A stretch of DNA of 64,000 nt from Arthrinium phaeospermum (taxonomy: Eukaryota > Ascomycota > Sordariomycetes > Amphisphaeriales > Apiosporaceae), in the NCBI GenBank assembly GCA_006503535.1, contig QYRS01000004.1, forward strand, positions 3,224,001-3,288,000, read 5' to 3'. The position numbers and the translations under genes were made by a program. The notes below the pieces were generated by a model that ran no database searches, was not told the origin of the DNA, and was given only the letters and a program-made list of their open reading frames with translations. Positions 22,635 to 32,862 of this stretch are shown here, piece after piece (within the stretch, counting starts at the first letter, position 1; each line of letters begins with the position of its first letter).

Positions 22635-23409
22635 AGTTGATGGGAGGTCTTCAGGGCCTTCCCGTTGGTGCTGGTGGAGTAGTGAAGACTGTTCGTCGAC
22701 GGTGATGTGTACGCGATCTGACGGACTCATGAGAAAGAGGAGGCAGAGTTACCTGTCACGGGGTAGATAATGCGTAAGAGTTGATGGATTGAGGTGAGCT
22801 TGTATCTAGTATGTTCTTTCGCATTTCGAGGTGAGGAGTGAGGTTGCTAGCTGAGAAAACAGTCCCACTTTTCGCTGAGAGCTCCGACCCATTATTCGTA
22901 CTAGAAGCCCGTTGGTCTTTTCAGGTGTCACAGCAGGTTGACTAAACACCGAAAATATTGTTGTTTTCACGGACGTGGGAATACTTACCGAAGAAGCCTG
23001 GAGCGTCGCTCGTTTTTGCTTTACTACGAAGTGTTTGTTCTGGGCTTTCGTCTAAGATGAGCAGATGCGTATCTCTATCGGCGTGGCCGCCGATGTCCGC
23101 TCACGCTTTTGGCGCTGGGGGCTGCAAACATTAGCGATGAGCGCGACTGCAAACAGCTGCATGAAGCACAGTCCTATGGATGAGGTCCATCATTAACAAG
23201 CACTACTAAGGGGTTTTTCTGGACGGTCGCGGCGAGTAGCAGGTAGGTAGCTTATCATTGCAATACCTAGATTCCTGGCTCTGGGCTATAAGAAGACTTG
23301 ATATGCCCATCGAGAATTTATTTCAATCGACCTCGTTGATCCAGTATAGCCCACGGCTTGCGCCTCCTGTACTTGATAAAATCCCCTTCATCCACCTTCT
23401 GTTACCATC
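22635..23409. promoter_or_regulatory. Divergent promoter region, DUF423 and kinase-like gene
   Basis: About 0.8 kb between two divergently transcribed genes. No specific site or further gene identified. Confidence 0.35.
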
Positions 23410-24713
23410 ATGGGAGGCAAATCCGTCTGGGACCAGGAGATCGAGGTGCCTGCCTCAGTTATCGAATGCATTGATCAAGGGGTGAAAGACAGTGAGTGTC
23501 CTCTAGGCAAGGTCACAGGCATTGTTTAAAGGAGCTGACATGGCTCCACGAACATAGAAGTTTCGAAATACACACAATTGCACGGGATAACCCCAAGCGG
23601 AAAGTCCTACTGGGCAAGGACGGCCAAGATCGATGCCACCGATGAATTCGGAGATGGACCCTTGTTTATCAAGGTAACATGACAATGTACATGCGAACTC
23701 AACCCTATATGCTCATGTGTCTGCTCGCAGGTTTACCAAGGAGAGACCGGAAGAAAAATGGCGGAGTCGGAGTACAAGGCCATGATATTGCTCTTTCCTG
23801 CCATGTCGATGATGATGCCAAGGCCGATAGCATGGGGCGCCTACAAGGACACACCAGACACCTGGTTCTACCTCTGTCAATACTTTGAGCTTTCGAGCGA
23901 CGTTCCCGGATTGTATGAACTCGCCGCCTGCCTTGGCGAGTTGCAACGGCATAGCGCGCGGCCGGGCGACTTCAGCCTCGACTTGGTCACCTACGGCGGG
24001 AGGAGCCCGAAGTACTTCCCTCCCTGCCGCACCTGGGAAGAGACCTTCTCCAAGGGGCTGCAGTGGACTTTCGACATCGAGGAAGAGAGTCAGGGTCCCG
24101 ATGAAGAGATGCGGCGTCTCCGCGACGTTGTGCTGACCAGCGTCGTCCCCCGACTCCTGCGACCTCTCGAGGCCGGAGGGAGGAAGATCACCCCGACCCT
24201 AGTCCATGGGGATCTATGGGATGGACATGCTTCCGATGCCGAAGGATGGAACTATCCGGTAATATTCAACGGGACGCCTCTATATGCCCATCACGAGTGT
24301 AATCGACCCACATCCCTCTAACACCATGACTTGAAGTACTGATGATTTCGCAGATGAGGTAGCGCCTTGGTGGGCATCACGTAGCAAAATGAACCGTGCC
24401 TACATCGACGAGTATATCATGCGCCGCCGCGTCTCAGAACCTGAAGAGGACTTTGAGGATCAAGGGGCGCTTTACAGCTTGTACGTTGAATAAATGTGTT
24501 TCAACTGGAGCGGCTGCTGAAGAAGAACTTATGTGTTTTGACCTGCACGCCTCCTCTCTATACCGTCAGGCTCGCGCACCGACGAATGTGAGTCATCTCG
24601 ACCCAGCCGCATAACCCATGTTCCCTTGCTGACTGACAGGGCACAGTGCGATGGAAAACATGAAGCGCCTCGCAGAGAAATACTGCAATGGTCTTGACGG
24701 GTACCCGATCTAA
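23410..24713 (+). CDS. Fructosamine-3-kinase-like protein with altered active site and frameshifted 3' end
   Basis: Member of the fructosamine/ketosamine-3-kinase family, which phosphorylates glycated lysines for deglycation. Clear exons: 23410-23491, 23558-23673, 23731-24298, 24354 onward; phases agree. The kinase-like core is visible up to HGDLWDG, then HHEYEVAPWW and a fungal EPEEDFEDQGALYSL segment. Two key positions differ from the family: HGDLWDGN has His instead of Asn, and the metal-binding FD motif reads FN. After LYSL the frame meets TAA at 24491-24493, giving 301 aa if nothing else happens. Family-like sequence continues to 24713 (DLHASSLY, then SAMENMKRLAEKYC), but in frames that need two one-base shifts, one at a TTTT run (~24536) and one near 24563. 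Either a decayed pseudogene or homopolymer sequence errors plus a pseudokinase. Confidence 0.7.
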
Positions 24714-27235
24714 AGGGGGACGTGTGAACGGGAGCCGGATTAATCATACGCGTGCTGTAGGTTCTGCCTTGAGATAGCGCACAGCACCAGACATGTATCT
24801 TTAACGCCCTTTTATAATAAGTATATTGCTGTAACAATAACGAGTCTAGCATACCCGTAACTTACAGTCGTTTTTAAAAAGCACCTTTTTACTCACCTTA
24901 TGTACCACCGCTAAAGATTACCTTTTCGGTGAACTTACTAGCTTGCCGGGTGGCCAAGTCTCACTGTGGTCAACGAGTGGCTTTGGGGCACTCATCACGT
25001 TGGCCGACCAGCTGAAGGTTGACAAGGTCCCTGAGCGAAGAGACAGGATCTGGCAATAGAGACTTCAATTGGTATCTCTTTAAGCCAGCAGCTCCTTAGC
25101 CAGATATTCCTGCAGAAGCACATCTAATAGGATATTTCCTGGCTAATATCGAGCTCATACCAGGGCTTCGGAATCGCAATGTTTCATCCGAATGACGTCT
25201 CCTGCCTTATCACAACAAGCCAATGCCGACGAGAAGGAGGTCGCATATACGAGGTGGCGCCCCGGATGATGCCTTTATACATTAGGAGCCCACATGCAGC
25301 ATAAAGTCAACCATTCGAGGAGGGCCTTGGTGATGACCTGAACGCCATGCCGCTTTATAATGGCCTTATGACATTGCAGCATGACCGGCGCAAGGTCAGC
25401 CGTTCATTGCAGCGCGACCGCCTCTTCAAGGGTTCGGTGACGCCACGGCGACTGGACAAGGTCTTCGCCCGGCTTCTACGCCATCACGCCTACGGCTGGG
25501 CCCTGTTTTAGAAAGTGACTGCGGACGACATGTACCATGGCTCATGTGGTTACTTTGACGCCGAAGGTGATTGGTAACCCCTAGTTGATCTGACATATCC
25601 GTGCTATGGCTTGCTGGCTGCTGGATGGGTAGTGACGGACGCCCGGCTTCGTCGTGACGAAGCTCCAGAGTCGCTGGAATGGGGGGACGAAGACGTCCAG
25701 GGCGGTTCAGGCGAACCAATTAGGTGGTATAGTTGGAGCAGCGTAGGTTCCTCCCCTGCCCCCGTATGGTTGCACAAACTGCGGCAGTGCTGGCCCAGAC
25801 CGCTTCTAATTCTGCCTAGCACGATGGTGGCGCCCGTGGCCTTGCCCTTTAAGAGCGCGGCCGACGAAAGTGCAATATTGGTAACGGAATACGCTATACT
25901 GCGCCACCGCAGCAGCGATGAGGAGGTTTCCCTGCAATGGATGACGACGAATGCACCGAAGATGCTGGGACACCACAAGGCTATCATGAAACGACATAGC
26001 GTCTGGGTCATCACCGAGACGTAAATGTCTCGACGATATGCCGTGGTTCTCTTAAAGTGGTAGGTCGTCTGCCGCCACGCTTGGTTTAGGTACCAACGTG
26101 CCAGGCCTCCTGACGCTGACATCGACAAGCTCCTGGACAAATGGCCGAGGAGGACCACAGCACAGAACTGCATGAAGACAAGGAGGGAGTCGTGGTCTTT
26201 AGCGGGATCTTTTCTCGCAGCAGGCTGCTGGGGTCGAAGCTGAGACCCGCGCGAAACCAGTCTCGCCAAAAGGATTATCCTCAGATGTGACTTTTTGGAT
26301 TTCCATCCCCAACAAGGACAGTGCTTCTGGTAGTGGGCTCTCAGGCCTTCTTCCTCACCTGTCACATCCAATCACTCGATCTTCTGACAAGATCGGACAG
26401 GGGGTCTCTTGCAAGCCCAGGAAGAAGAATGTTACACCGCACCAGGAAAGAGTTTTTCCCCATATCCCATCGGATTTCGTAACCACATGGCACCATGTCA
26501 CCATGGCACTCATATCCGGCAACATGTTCTCAGTTCCAGAGCCGATCCAAAACGGGCCTGAAAATAGAAACGGAAGCCCTGCACGATATCTGACTGCTCC
26601 ACCTGAGTTGTTGTCATCCATGGCTAGTCCCAGCAACATGCCCCCAAATTCATTCTTAGTCTACCAACCGGCCGGCCGCACCCATGGGTATTTGTGGATA
26701 TCATTCCAATCATCTCGTGTATGTAGGGCTCTGCTCGGCGCTTGAACCCCCTTCATAGCTTCCCCAGCTGAACACCAGCCAAGCATAAGCTGAACCTCCA
26801 CATCACTACATCCTAGAAGCTGCCTCCTAGGTCCTCTGCTGTGGTTATACAGAGCCTCACATCTCGACCCCTCCCCCTCCTCCTTTTCGCTTGACCCTTC
26901 GAGTTCTGTCGCTCCCCAGGTAATATAATCAGACTTCTGGCGGTCAGGCCTATCGAACTCATAGTCCTAGTAGTACAGTAACAAAGACATGAGAGAACTG
27001 ATGTCGATCACAGAGCCTAGCAGTCAATGATTACTATTCGAAACTGGGTTACAAAAGAGTTGATTCAAGTGTTATGTGATTAAGTGAATTAGATTAATAA
27101 AACCCATATAGAGTATTCTGTTACTTAACTCCTATTCTATGCCCAGACAGCGGAAACGACAGGCTAGTTCCAGCAAATATTGAGGGGAAAATGATACAAC
27201 ACACGGTCCATCGGGTTCTTCGTCCTACTCTATCC
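24714..27235. other. 2.5-kb gene-free stretch, possibly decayed
   Basis: No family resemblance in any frame. A 255-codon open frame on the minus strand (25604-26371) overlaps a 137-codon frame on the plus strand, but neither has coding character. The region around 25,270-25,420 holds imperfect repeated GCAGCATRA-type phrases. This may be old transposon or gene debris. Confidence 0.4.
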
Positions 27236-28451
27236 CTATGCTGTCTTAATATTGACATTATTTCCGGTCTGAAGGAAAACTGCCAAGACGGCCGCGTATC
27301 TATGGCGAGTAATATAGTCGATCACATTAGTCAGTATCTTGAATAGAAGTGTGGTGAGACTTACCCAGCGGTTGCAGCTAGCCTCTCAAACAGACGCCCT
27401 GGGGCAGCACACGTTAGGAAAACATGACAGAGTAAGACGAATACAGTGATGACAGCAAGTTTGTGACTAAAGTCCTGTATCGACTGCAAGATCCAAAGTG
27501 GCGCCACCAACATGATGGAGGTAGAAGCGAAAGCGATAGCGGATGCCCAGCTATCCACAACAACATCGTTGTAAAGACGTAAGGACTTTGCATCTGAAGC
27601 ATTCACCAATTGATGTGGGTCTTTGCTGACAAGATTCAAGATCGCCTTGACCTTGTATATGACATGAGTGTCGAACAGTCTTCGTGCTGCCGATCGTTCC
27701 GGGGAAAAGCAGATTAAGTCAGCCGTATGATTGATGAAATGTGCCTCATCCTTGTTGATGGCCTTCGAGTTGTCCGAGAACCAATTTCGGATATTTCTGA
27801 CGTGACGTGTAGTTGCATCTCGCTTGTCTTTCACGGCAGAATACTTGAGCAGTAAGTCGTCTTCCTCCTATCAGTCAGCGTTTCGAAAGTCGGCAGCATG
27901 CACAAAGACATCAGCTACGAAAGAGAATGGGCTGCTCACCGAATTCGCCCAGCTTCTGAGTAATTCTTGCGACCAAGTGAGCTCTCCCGGGCATGTCGTC
28001 ACGGATGGTACCGTTATTGATCGGCCTTAGTAGTGGGTAGTCTCTGGCTTTCGGGCACCTCGACTGTAGGACGCAAGGCGGATTCTTGCCGAACGCGTAA
28101 ACATCCTTTCTAGAATAAAGGTCATCCATGCTATCGAGTTGTGACTCAAGGTCGGATAGCTGGTCCTGCAAAGTGAGTAGTGCTCGGATATGAAGTCTCC
28201 GGAATCTTCTAATGGCAAAGAAGTCATCGTCGGAGGCTGCAAATGCGGTGAACTCTTTGTAGCCAATAAACCGCCTAAGTGCATTCATTATGTTAGTCTC
28301 GTCTAGTCAGGCGATACGCAGCTTCGCCCATTTTCGTTACTTACCACGGGAACTTTACCCGCTCCCGGGTCGTCACCAGGTCATTGTCCTCAACACTGTC
28401 AATCTGATCAATGGTAACACCCGCAAGTGGGTTGAGCTCGAGTTGAGACAT
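27236..28451 (-). CDS. DUF6594 family membrane protein
   Basis: Fungal-specific protein of unknown function; many homologues sit in expanded accessory families. Four exons, high to low: 28451-28345, 28274-27940, 27860-27365, 27299-27236; 333 aa. The N-terminus leads into FPWRFIGYKEFTAF and DDDFFAIRRFRRLHIRALL, the DUF6594 hallmark, followed by a coiled-coil LQDQLSDLESQLDSMDD. The central EFDDLLLKYSAV...VRNIRNWF segment is typical. The C-terminus has three hydrophobic helices (about 250-270, 278-298, 307-325). The last three joins were set by family continuity and phase. The gene faces away from the SRRW-repeat gene across a 520-bp gap and lies 2 kb from the CHAT protease gene. A membrane-disrupting or receptor role in that context is speculation. 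Confidence 0.85.
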
Positions 28452-28971
28452 TGCTGCCTGGCCAGGTTCTATAGTGACAGGAAGTGCCTGTATGCGAGAC
28501 AAGTGTTGGCATCGACGCAAATGACTCACCCGACGTGTTGATGTCTGTTGCATGCTTGCCTTCAACGAGGCCTAGAGCGTCAGACGGAAGTCCTGAGGGA
28601 GCAGCATCTTGATGACCGGACACATTACCCCGTCCAGCGCGAGTGGGCGGACTTGACCAATCCAAACCCCGGACTTTTCAGCCTTCTCGCTCGATGTAGG
28701 ATGTCATTTTGTGACAATGCAGTCCACGTTACACCAAGTTCCTGCACAGAATCCTGCAATCAAACCTACTTGCAAAGAAGCCGGGCAACCTGGAAGAACC
28801 AGGTTTATGGTCGTAAGGCCAATTTTCCTGGTTCAGTCTACTTATTCTATTTGGTCTGCCAAGTCTCATTAATCTACAAGGGCGCGCTGGGGCAACAACC
28901 TCCCGGCTGCAGCACAATTGCTGATCAGGCATCCTAAACACCTTCAACCTCCGGTTCTAGATCACTATAAC
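28452..28971. promoter_or_regulatory. Divergent promoter, DUF6594 and SRRW-repeat genes
   Basis: 520-bp gap between two divergent start codons. A shared bidirectional promoter is possible. No specific element identified. Confidence 0.4.
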
Positions 28972-29423
28972 ATGGTCGACGAAACTACTTCCGGGCAGGA
29001 GAGCGGCGCACCTGGCTCTCGACGTTGGCCTGTTAACCAACCAACTGAAGGAAAGACCTCCGGTCAGGGAAACGGCACTAACTCTCGAAGATGGGATCCT
29101 GCCCATGCGGCTGATCAGCCCGGTGTTGGTGAGTTACGAGAATGCCGCACTTATGAGATCTATATCCTAACCCAAGTGGAAAAGATACCACAAAGCAAAA
29201 TGATGCCAAGAAGGACGCAGGGGAGAAGGCCGCAAAGGACGGGGAAGAAGGCGGGGGGCTGCGCCAGTCGCGCAAGTGGCCTGACCCCATGGGAAATGCA
29301 CTTGTTTATGGCCCTGTGTTCAGAGGAGGGGAAAAGACCAAAGGCACGAATGGGGGAGGCAGTGGCGACGGTGAAGGGGGCACTGAAGAGGCTGAGGAAC
29401 CCCCTACCAATAATCCCAAGTAG
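28972..29423 (+). CDS. Small disordered protein with three SR[RK]W repeats
   Basis: Two exons, 28972-29128 and 29185-29423; 131 aa. The intron (56 bp) has donor GTGAGT, branch cctaac and acceptor aaaag; an alternative acceptor at 29176 or no splicing gives other reading frames with poorer composition. The protein has no signal peptide or membrane helix and is Gly/Lys/Glu/Asn-rich. Three repeat units are visible: GSRRWPVNQP (about 15-24), NSRRWDPAHA (about 37-46) and QSRKWPDPMG (about 79-88). Each is followed by a Gly/Ser or Lys/Glu-rich spacer. The C-terminus is TEEAEEPPTNNPK-like. I know no family. It lies between the DUF6594 gene and the CHAT protease gene and might be a partner or substrate of either; this is inference from position only. 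Confidence 0.55.
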
Positions 29424-30412
29424 CGCATACATTCGGCAAAGGTACCCCTGACGGATTGTTCACTCGACCAGTATTCTAGTCAATGAACAGTGTACCAACA
29501 CATCGGATACATCTTCAGTCAGCCTTCTTGGCAAGTGAGTGCTGGTTCGGGGGCTGTACGCATGCATATAACTGCGCCGTCCATGGTCAAGATGGTGTGC
29601 ATGAATACTACGATATACCCCGAGTTGTGATCGGTTTTATAACATGCTATATAGGGCATTGTTGTGACCAATGCAGGACACCCGAAAGGGGAATTCGATA
29701 TATGTACGGAGTAAGTGTTGTAGTGATTGTAAAAGAAACCCAGTAACCGATCTCTCACAAGGCGCGGCAGGCATTCAGTGTCAGCCAGTTCACATGGCTA
29801 TGTACATCGTAACAACAGAACTTGATTTGCTTCTTCTAAATTATTTGATGCAACGAAGGTTGTGTTGGGCTGACTAAATCCCCTAGAGGCTTTCGGGGCA
29901 GAAGTACGCCCATTGTAAAGCAAGGATTTTGTCCAGAAACCTTTGCTTCTTCTTTATGAGGCTTAAGGGGTAGGCAGAAGTTATGTGCCCACCCAACAAG
30001 GCATACTGAGCCAATGTCGCCTGGCCCCAGGTGCAAACCAAGCACCAGCGTAATACTCGTATAAATCAAGCCTAGATTCCATGTAAGCCCCGAATGACTG
30101 AAGGAAATTTCCCACTACAACCGCTATATCTTCTACCTTCTCCAGTGTCTCAAATCAAACAATCTTATACCTCGATCAGAACTGGAGATTTGGAACCACC
30201 GTGGCTAATTCCATACTCATTCTATTTCTACTGCAGAACACCTCGTTTTCCCTTTCCTCCATCAGAAACACACACATACACACACACAGACACACAGACA
30301 CACAGACACACAGACAGACACACACACAGACACCATATCTTCTACTCAAGGCATCCATCCCAGATATTGGTGAAGTCCTGATTGTACTCCATTTCTAGGC
30401 AACGATCTCAAG
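29424..30412. other. Intergenic, leader of the CHAT gene
   Basis: About 1 kb without recognised coding sequence. The last 150 bp contain a CA-rich microsatellite and probably the 5' UTR of the CHAT protease gene. Confidence 0.45.
30268..30333. repeat. CA/CAGA microsatellite upstream of CHAT gene
   Basis: About 65 bp of ACACAC interspersed with AGACAC units, ending 80 bp before the CHAT start codon, so likely inside its 5' UTR or core promoter. Such tracts change length readily. Confidence 0.9.
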
Positions 30413-32484
30413 ATGTCTGGCAATTCATTCGAGCAGTCACAGTCCGGGGTGTTGGGCACAGTCCATGCCTACAGTGATTGGAAGTTCGCCGAAATCATGG
30501 AGTTGGGCGTCGACATCGGCAGATTCCAGGCCCTGCTTCATGATGAGAATCAGGATGGCCCAGAGCATTTATCAAAGTGCGGTGAACTTCTTCAGGAGAT
30601 CCAAACTGGCATCGACCTTTGCCATCTTCCAGATGCTGTCCGCCACTACAAGCCCGAGGACAGGACGAAAAACAAGAAGTTAGTGGTCAGCTTGATCAGA
30701 TCAGTTGAGCAAGGCCTTGTGAATCGCTCGTGGCACGCACACGCTGTCTACTTCTCAATTGGGACAGCTGCCGGCTTGTTGCTTCATCCAAACAAGGAAC
30801 TTGCCGAGGGCCGCTTCCACGCTATGGACAGAAACTACGACGGTGACTTCATGGAGGCCTTCTATCAGCTGAGCAGCGTTACTAAGCCTTTGGGTGATGG
30901 CCTCCTAAGCAATGCCCTGAACGACTTCAAGAGAGTCTTGAAGGAGCTTCAACAGACCATCACAATTCTCTTTGTTGCAGCGGAGAATCATCTCAATGAG
31001 CGACCGGTCAATGTCATGACTGAAGTGAAAGCTATTGAGAAAGAACTCAAACAAAACGAGAAGGGTGGAAAATATCGACTGGTGTTTGGCGCCGCTTCCA
31101 ATCTTGATGACTTTCATAACAAGCTAAGGGAGCTCAAGCCTCGCGTTGTCCATTTCTCTGGCCACGGGAACACACAGGGAATCGTCTTCACTGGCGATGA
31201 CAACAAAGGAGGCAAACTTGTTCCAATGAAGAACCTCGTGGGGATCTTGAAAGATTCGGTCCAACATGGTCTGAAAACCTTGTTCCTCAATTCGTGCGAC
31301 AGCTTTGAACAGAGCCACTCGATTGCGGCAGAAACTGGGATTGAGACCATGATCACAATTAAGGGGGATCTGCGGAACGAAAACGCATTGCGCCTCTCCA
31401 CCAATTTCTACCGCAATCTGGCCAATGGGGAAAAGGATATCGCAGCGTTCAACGGCGCCAAGAGATTCTGCGAGCTGACGGCTGACACCCTTGGCCCTAT
31501 CGAACCTATTCTGATCTGGAACGGAAGCTCGGGCGAGAAAAACGAGCTTCATCTTGACCACGATGCAAAGGTGGAACTGCAGGTGGAAATACAGGAGGAA
31601 CCACCAGCCACCCTCACCTCAGGACCCGGGACTAGGTTATTGGAGGCCCCCCCTGTTAGCAACTCCAAGGAGGACGGTCCCATAGGGGCGGTTGGCACTT
31701 CTGATTCCAGAGTGATCGAAGTGTTGGAAGATGATGACAAGGGCGATGCGACCAAACCAGGTGTGTTTTGCTTATTTTCTTCCAAGAGCTGACCGGTCTA
31801 TTCTCGAGCGATGTGAGGAGTGCTAAACGTTTGCCTACAGATCATGGTGTATCGGAAGGAACCAAGCCAGTTACCAGACGTGCGCCTAAGCTGAATGCCC
31901 CAGCTCAGGCTGCTCCAGCCCAGCCTCCCCAGGGCCAAGCCAACGATGAAGCGGTGTCGAAGATCGTCGAAAGTGTCAAAGTTCTTTTGCATAACCCGGA
32001 TTTCCTCAAGCTCGGTCAAATCTGGCGCGGGAACCGAACGGCGTTTGATGCCACGTTGCGGAGCTGGCTTCAAGATGCGGCTAAGATGCCTATGCTTGAA
32101 GTAATGTTTCAAATCCCCCGCGACATCGTCGAGAAGATATGGAAGGATTACCCCATCCCACCGCCCTCCACAGCGCCAACGCGCGCGCGAGCAAACAATG
32201 CACCAGCACCGTCCCCTCGCAGGCAAGGTCGGATCGCCGCCGATCCTTTCGACATGTTTGCCGACTTCTTCGGCCGGACCAATTTCTTTGGTGTGACGTA
32301 CACGAACCCATTCTCGTCCTTGAGCTGTAATCGGTGCGAGAACAGATTTTCAATTCGTGGTGGCTATCACTGTAGCATTTGCCATGGCGGAGACTTTGAC
32401 GTCTGCGCTGGTTGTGTGGGCAATGGCATCGGCTGTTTAAACTCTGCCCATCGTCTTGTTGCGTGGGTTGTTCACCGCTCGTAG
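30413..32484 (+). CDS. CHAT-domain (caspase-like) protease with C-terminal ZZ zinc finger
   Basis: Predicted cysteine protease of the caspase/separase clan. Two exons, 30413-31760 and 31841-32484 (80-bp intron, gctaaac branch); 663 aa. Residues 1-180 are mainly helical and unrecognised, with an EF-hand-like DRNYDGDFME at 139-148. The CHAT domain covers about 184-372: ITILFVAAENHL opens it, TEVKAIEKELKQ follows, the catalytic His is in VVHFSGHG (His251) and the catalytic Cys in LFLNSCDS (Cys295). FYRNLANGEKDIAAFNGAKRF is the usual end helix. Residues 375-480 are a disordered, acidic then Pro/Ala-rich linker; about 485-552 a small helical segment; about 610-655 a ZZ zinc finger with CNRC, YHCSIC, DVCAGC, then Cys648 and His653. 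CHAT proteases in fungi and bacteria act in regulated cell death and defence. The activating signal and substrate here are unknown. Confidence 0.88.
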
Positions 32485-32862
32485 GCCGAACGCAGTATTG
32501 GGGTCATTTCAGGTCTGATTACATAACCTATGGTTTCTTTCTCTATCTCTTAGCTTTATATTCAATAAGAAGTATCCAAAACGACACGTGTGGGTAGACT
32601 GCGAGATACCTCTCGAAACTTCTTCTTTTTAACAACCATAGAATCAGCTTGGTCTGGTCCAAATGCCTTCGATGCTTTGTCATAGTTGTGTCTGTCACAT
32701 CCCTCATAGTCACTTTGTTGAAGTCGAGTAGCTGCAAGGGGGTGGGCATGCTAGGATGCCTATTGACGGTTCATTACTTCATTAATTCTTTGTCGCATGG
32801 GATACATACTTAAGCAACATGTAACTACTCTCTCCAATCACGCAGGGTAACGTTTCAGCAGC
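32485..32862. other. Convergent 3' intergenic region
   Basis: About 380 bp between the converging CHAT and MEMO genes. No gene seen. Confidence 0.5.

Noticed and set aside
25604..26371. 255-codon minus-strand frame in the gene-free stretch
   Set aside because: No family resemblance, irregular composition, overlapped by another open frame on the opposite strand; no exon-like signals.
30268..30333. Telomere-like repeat
   Set aside because: The unit is CA/CAGA, not the TTAGGG/CCCTAA repeat of filamentous ascomycetes; an ordinary microsatellite.
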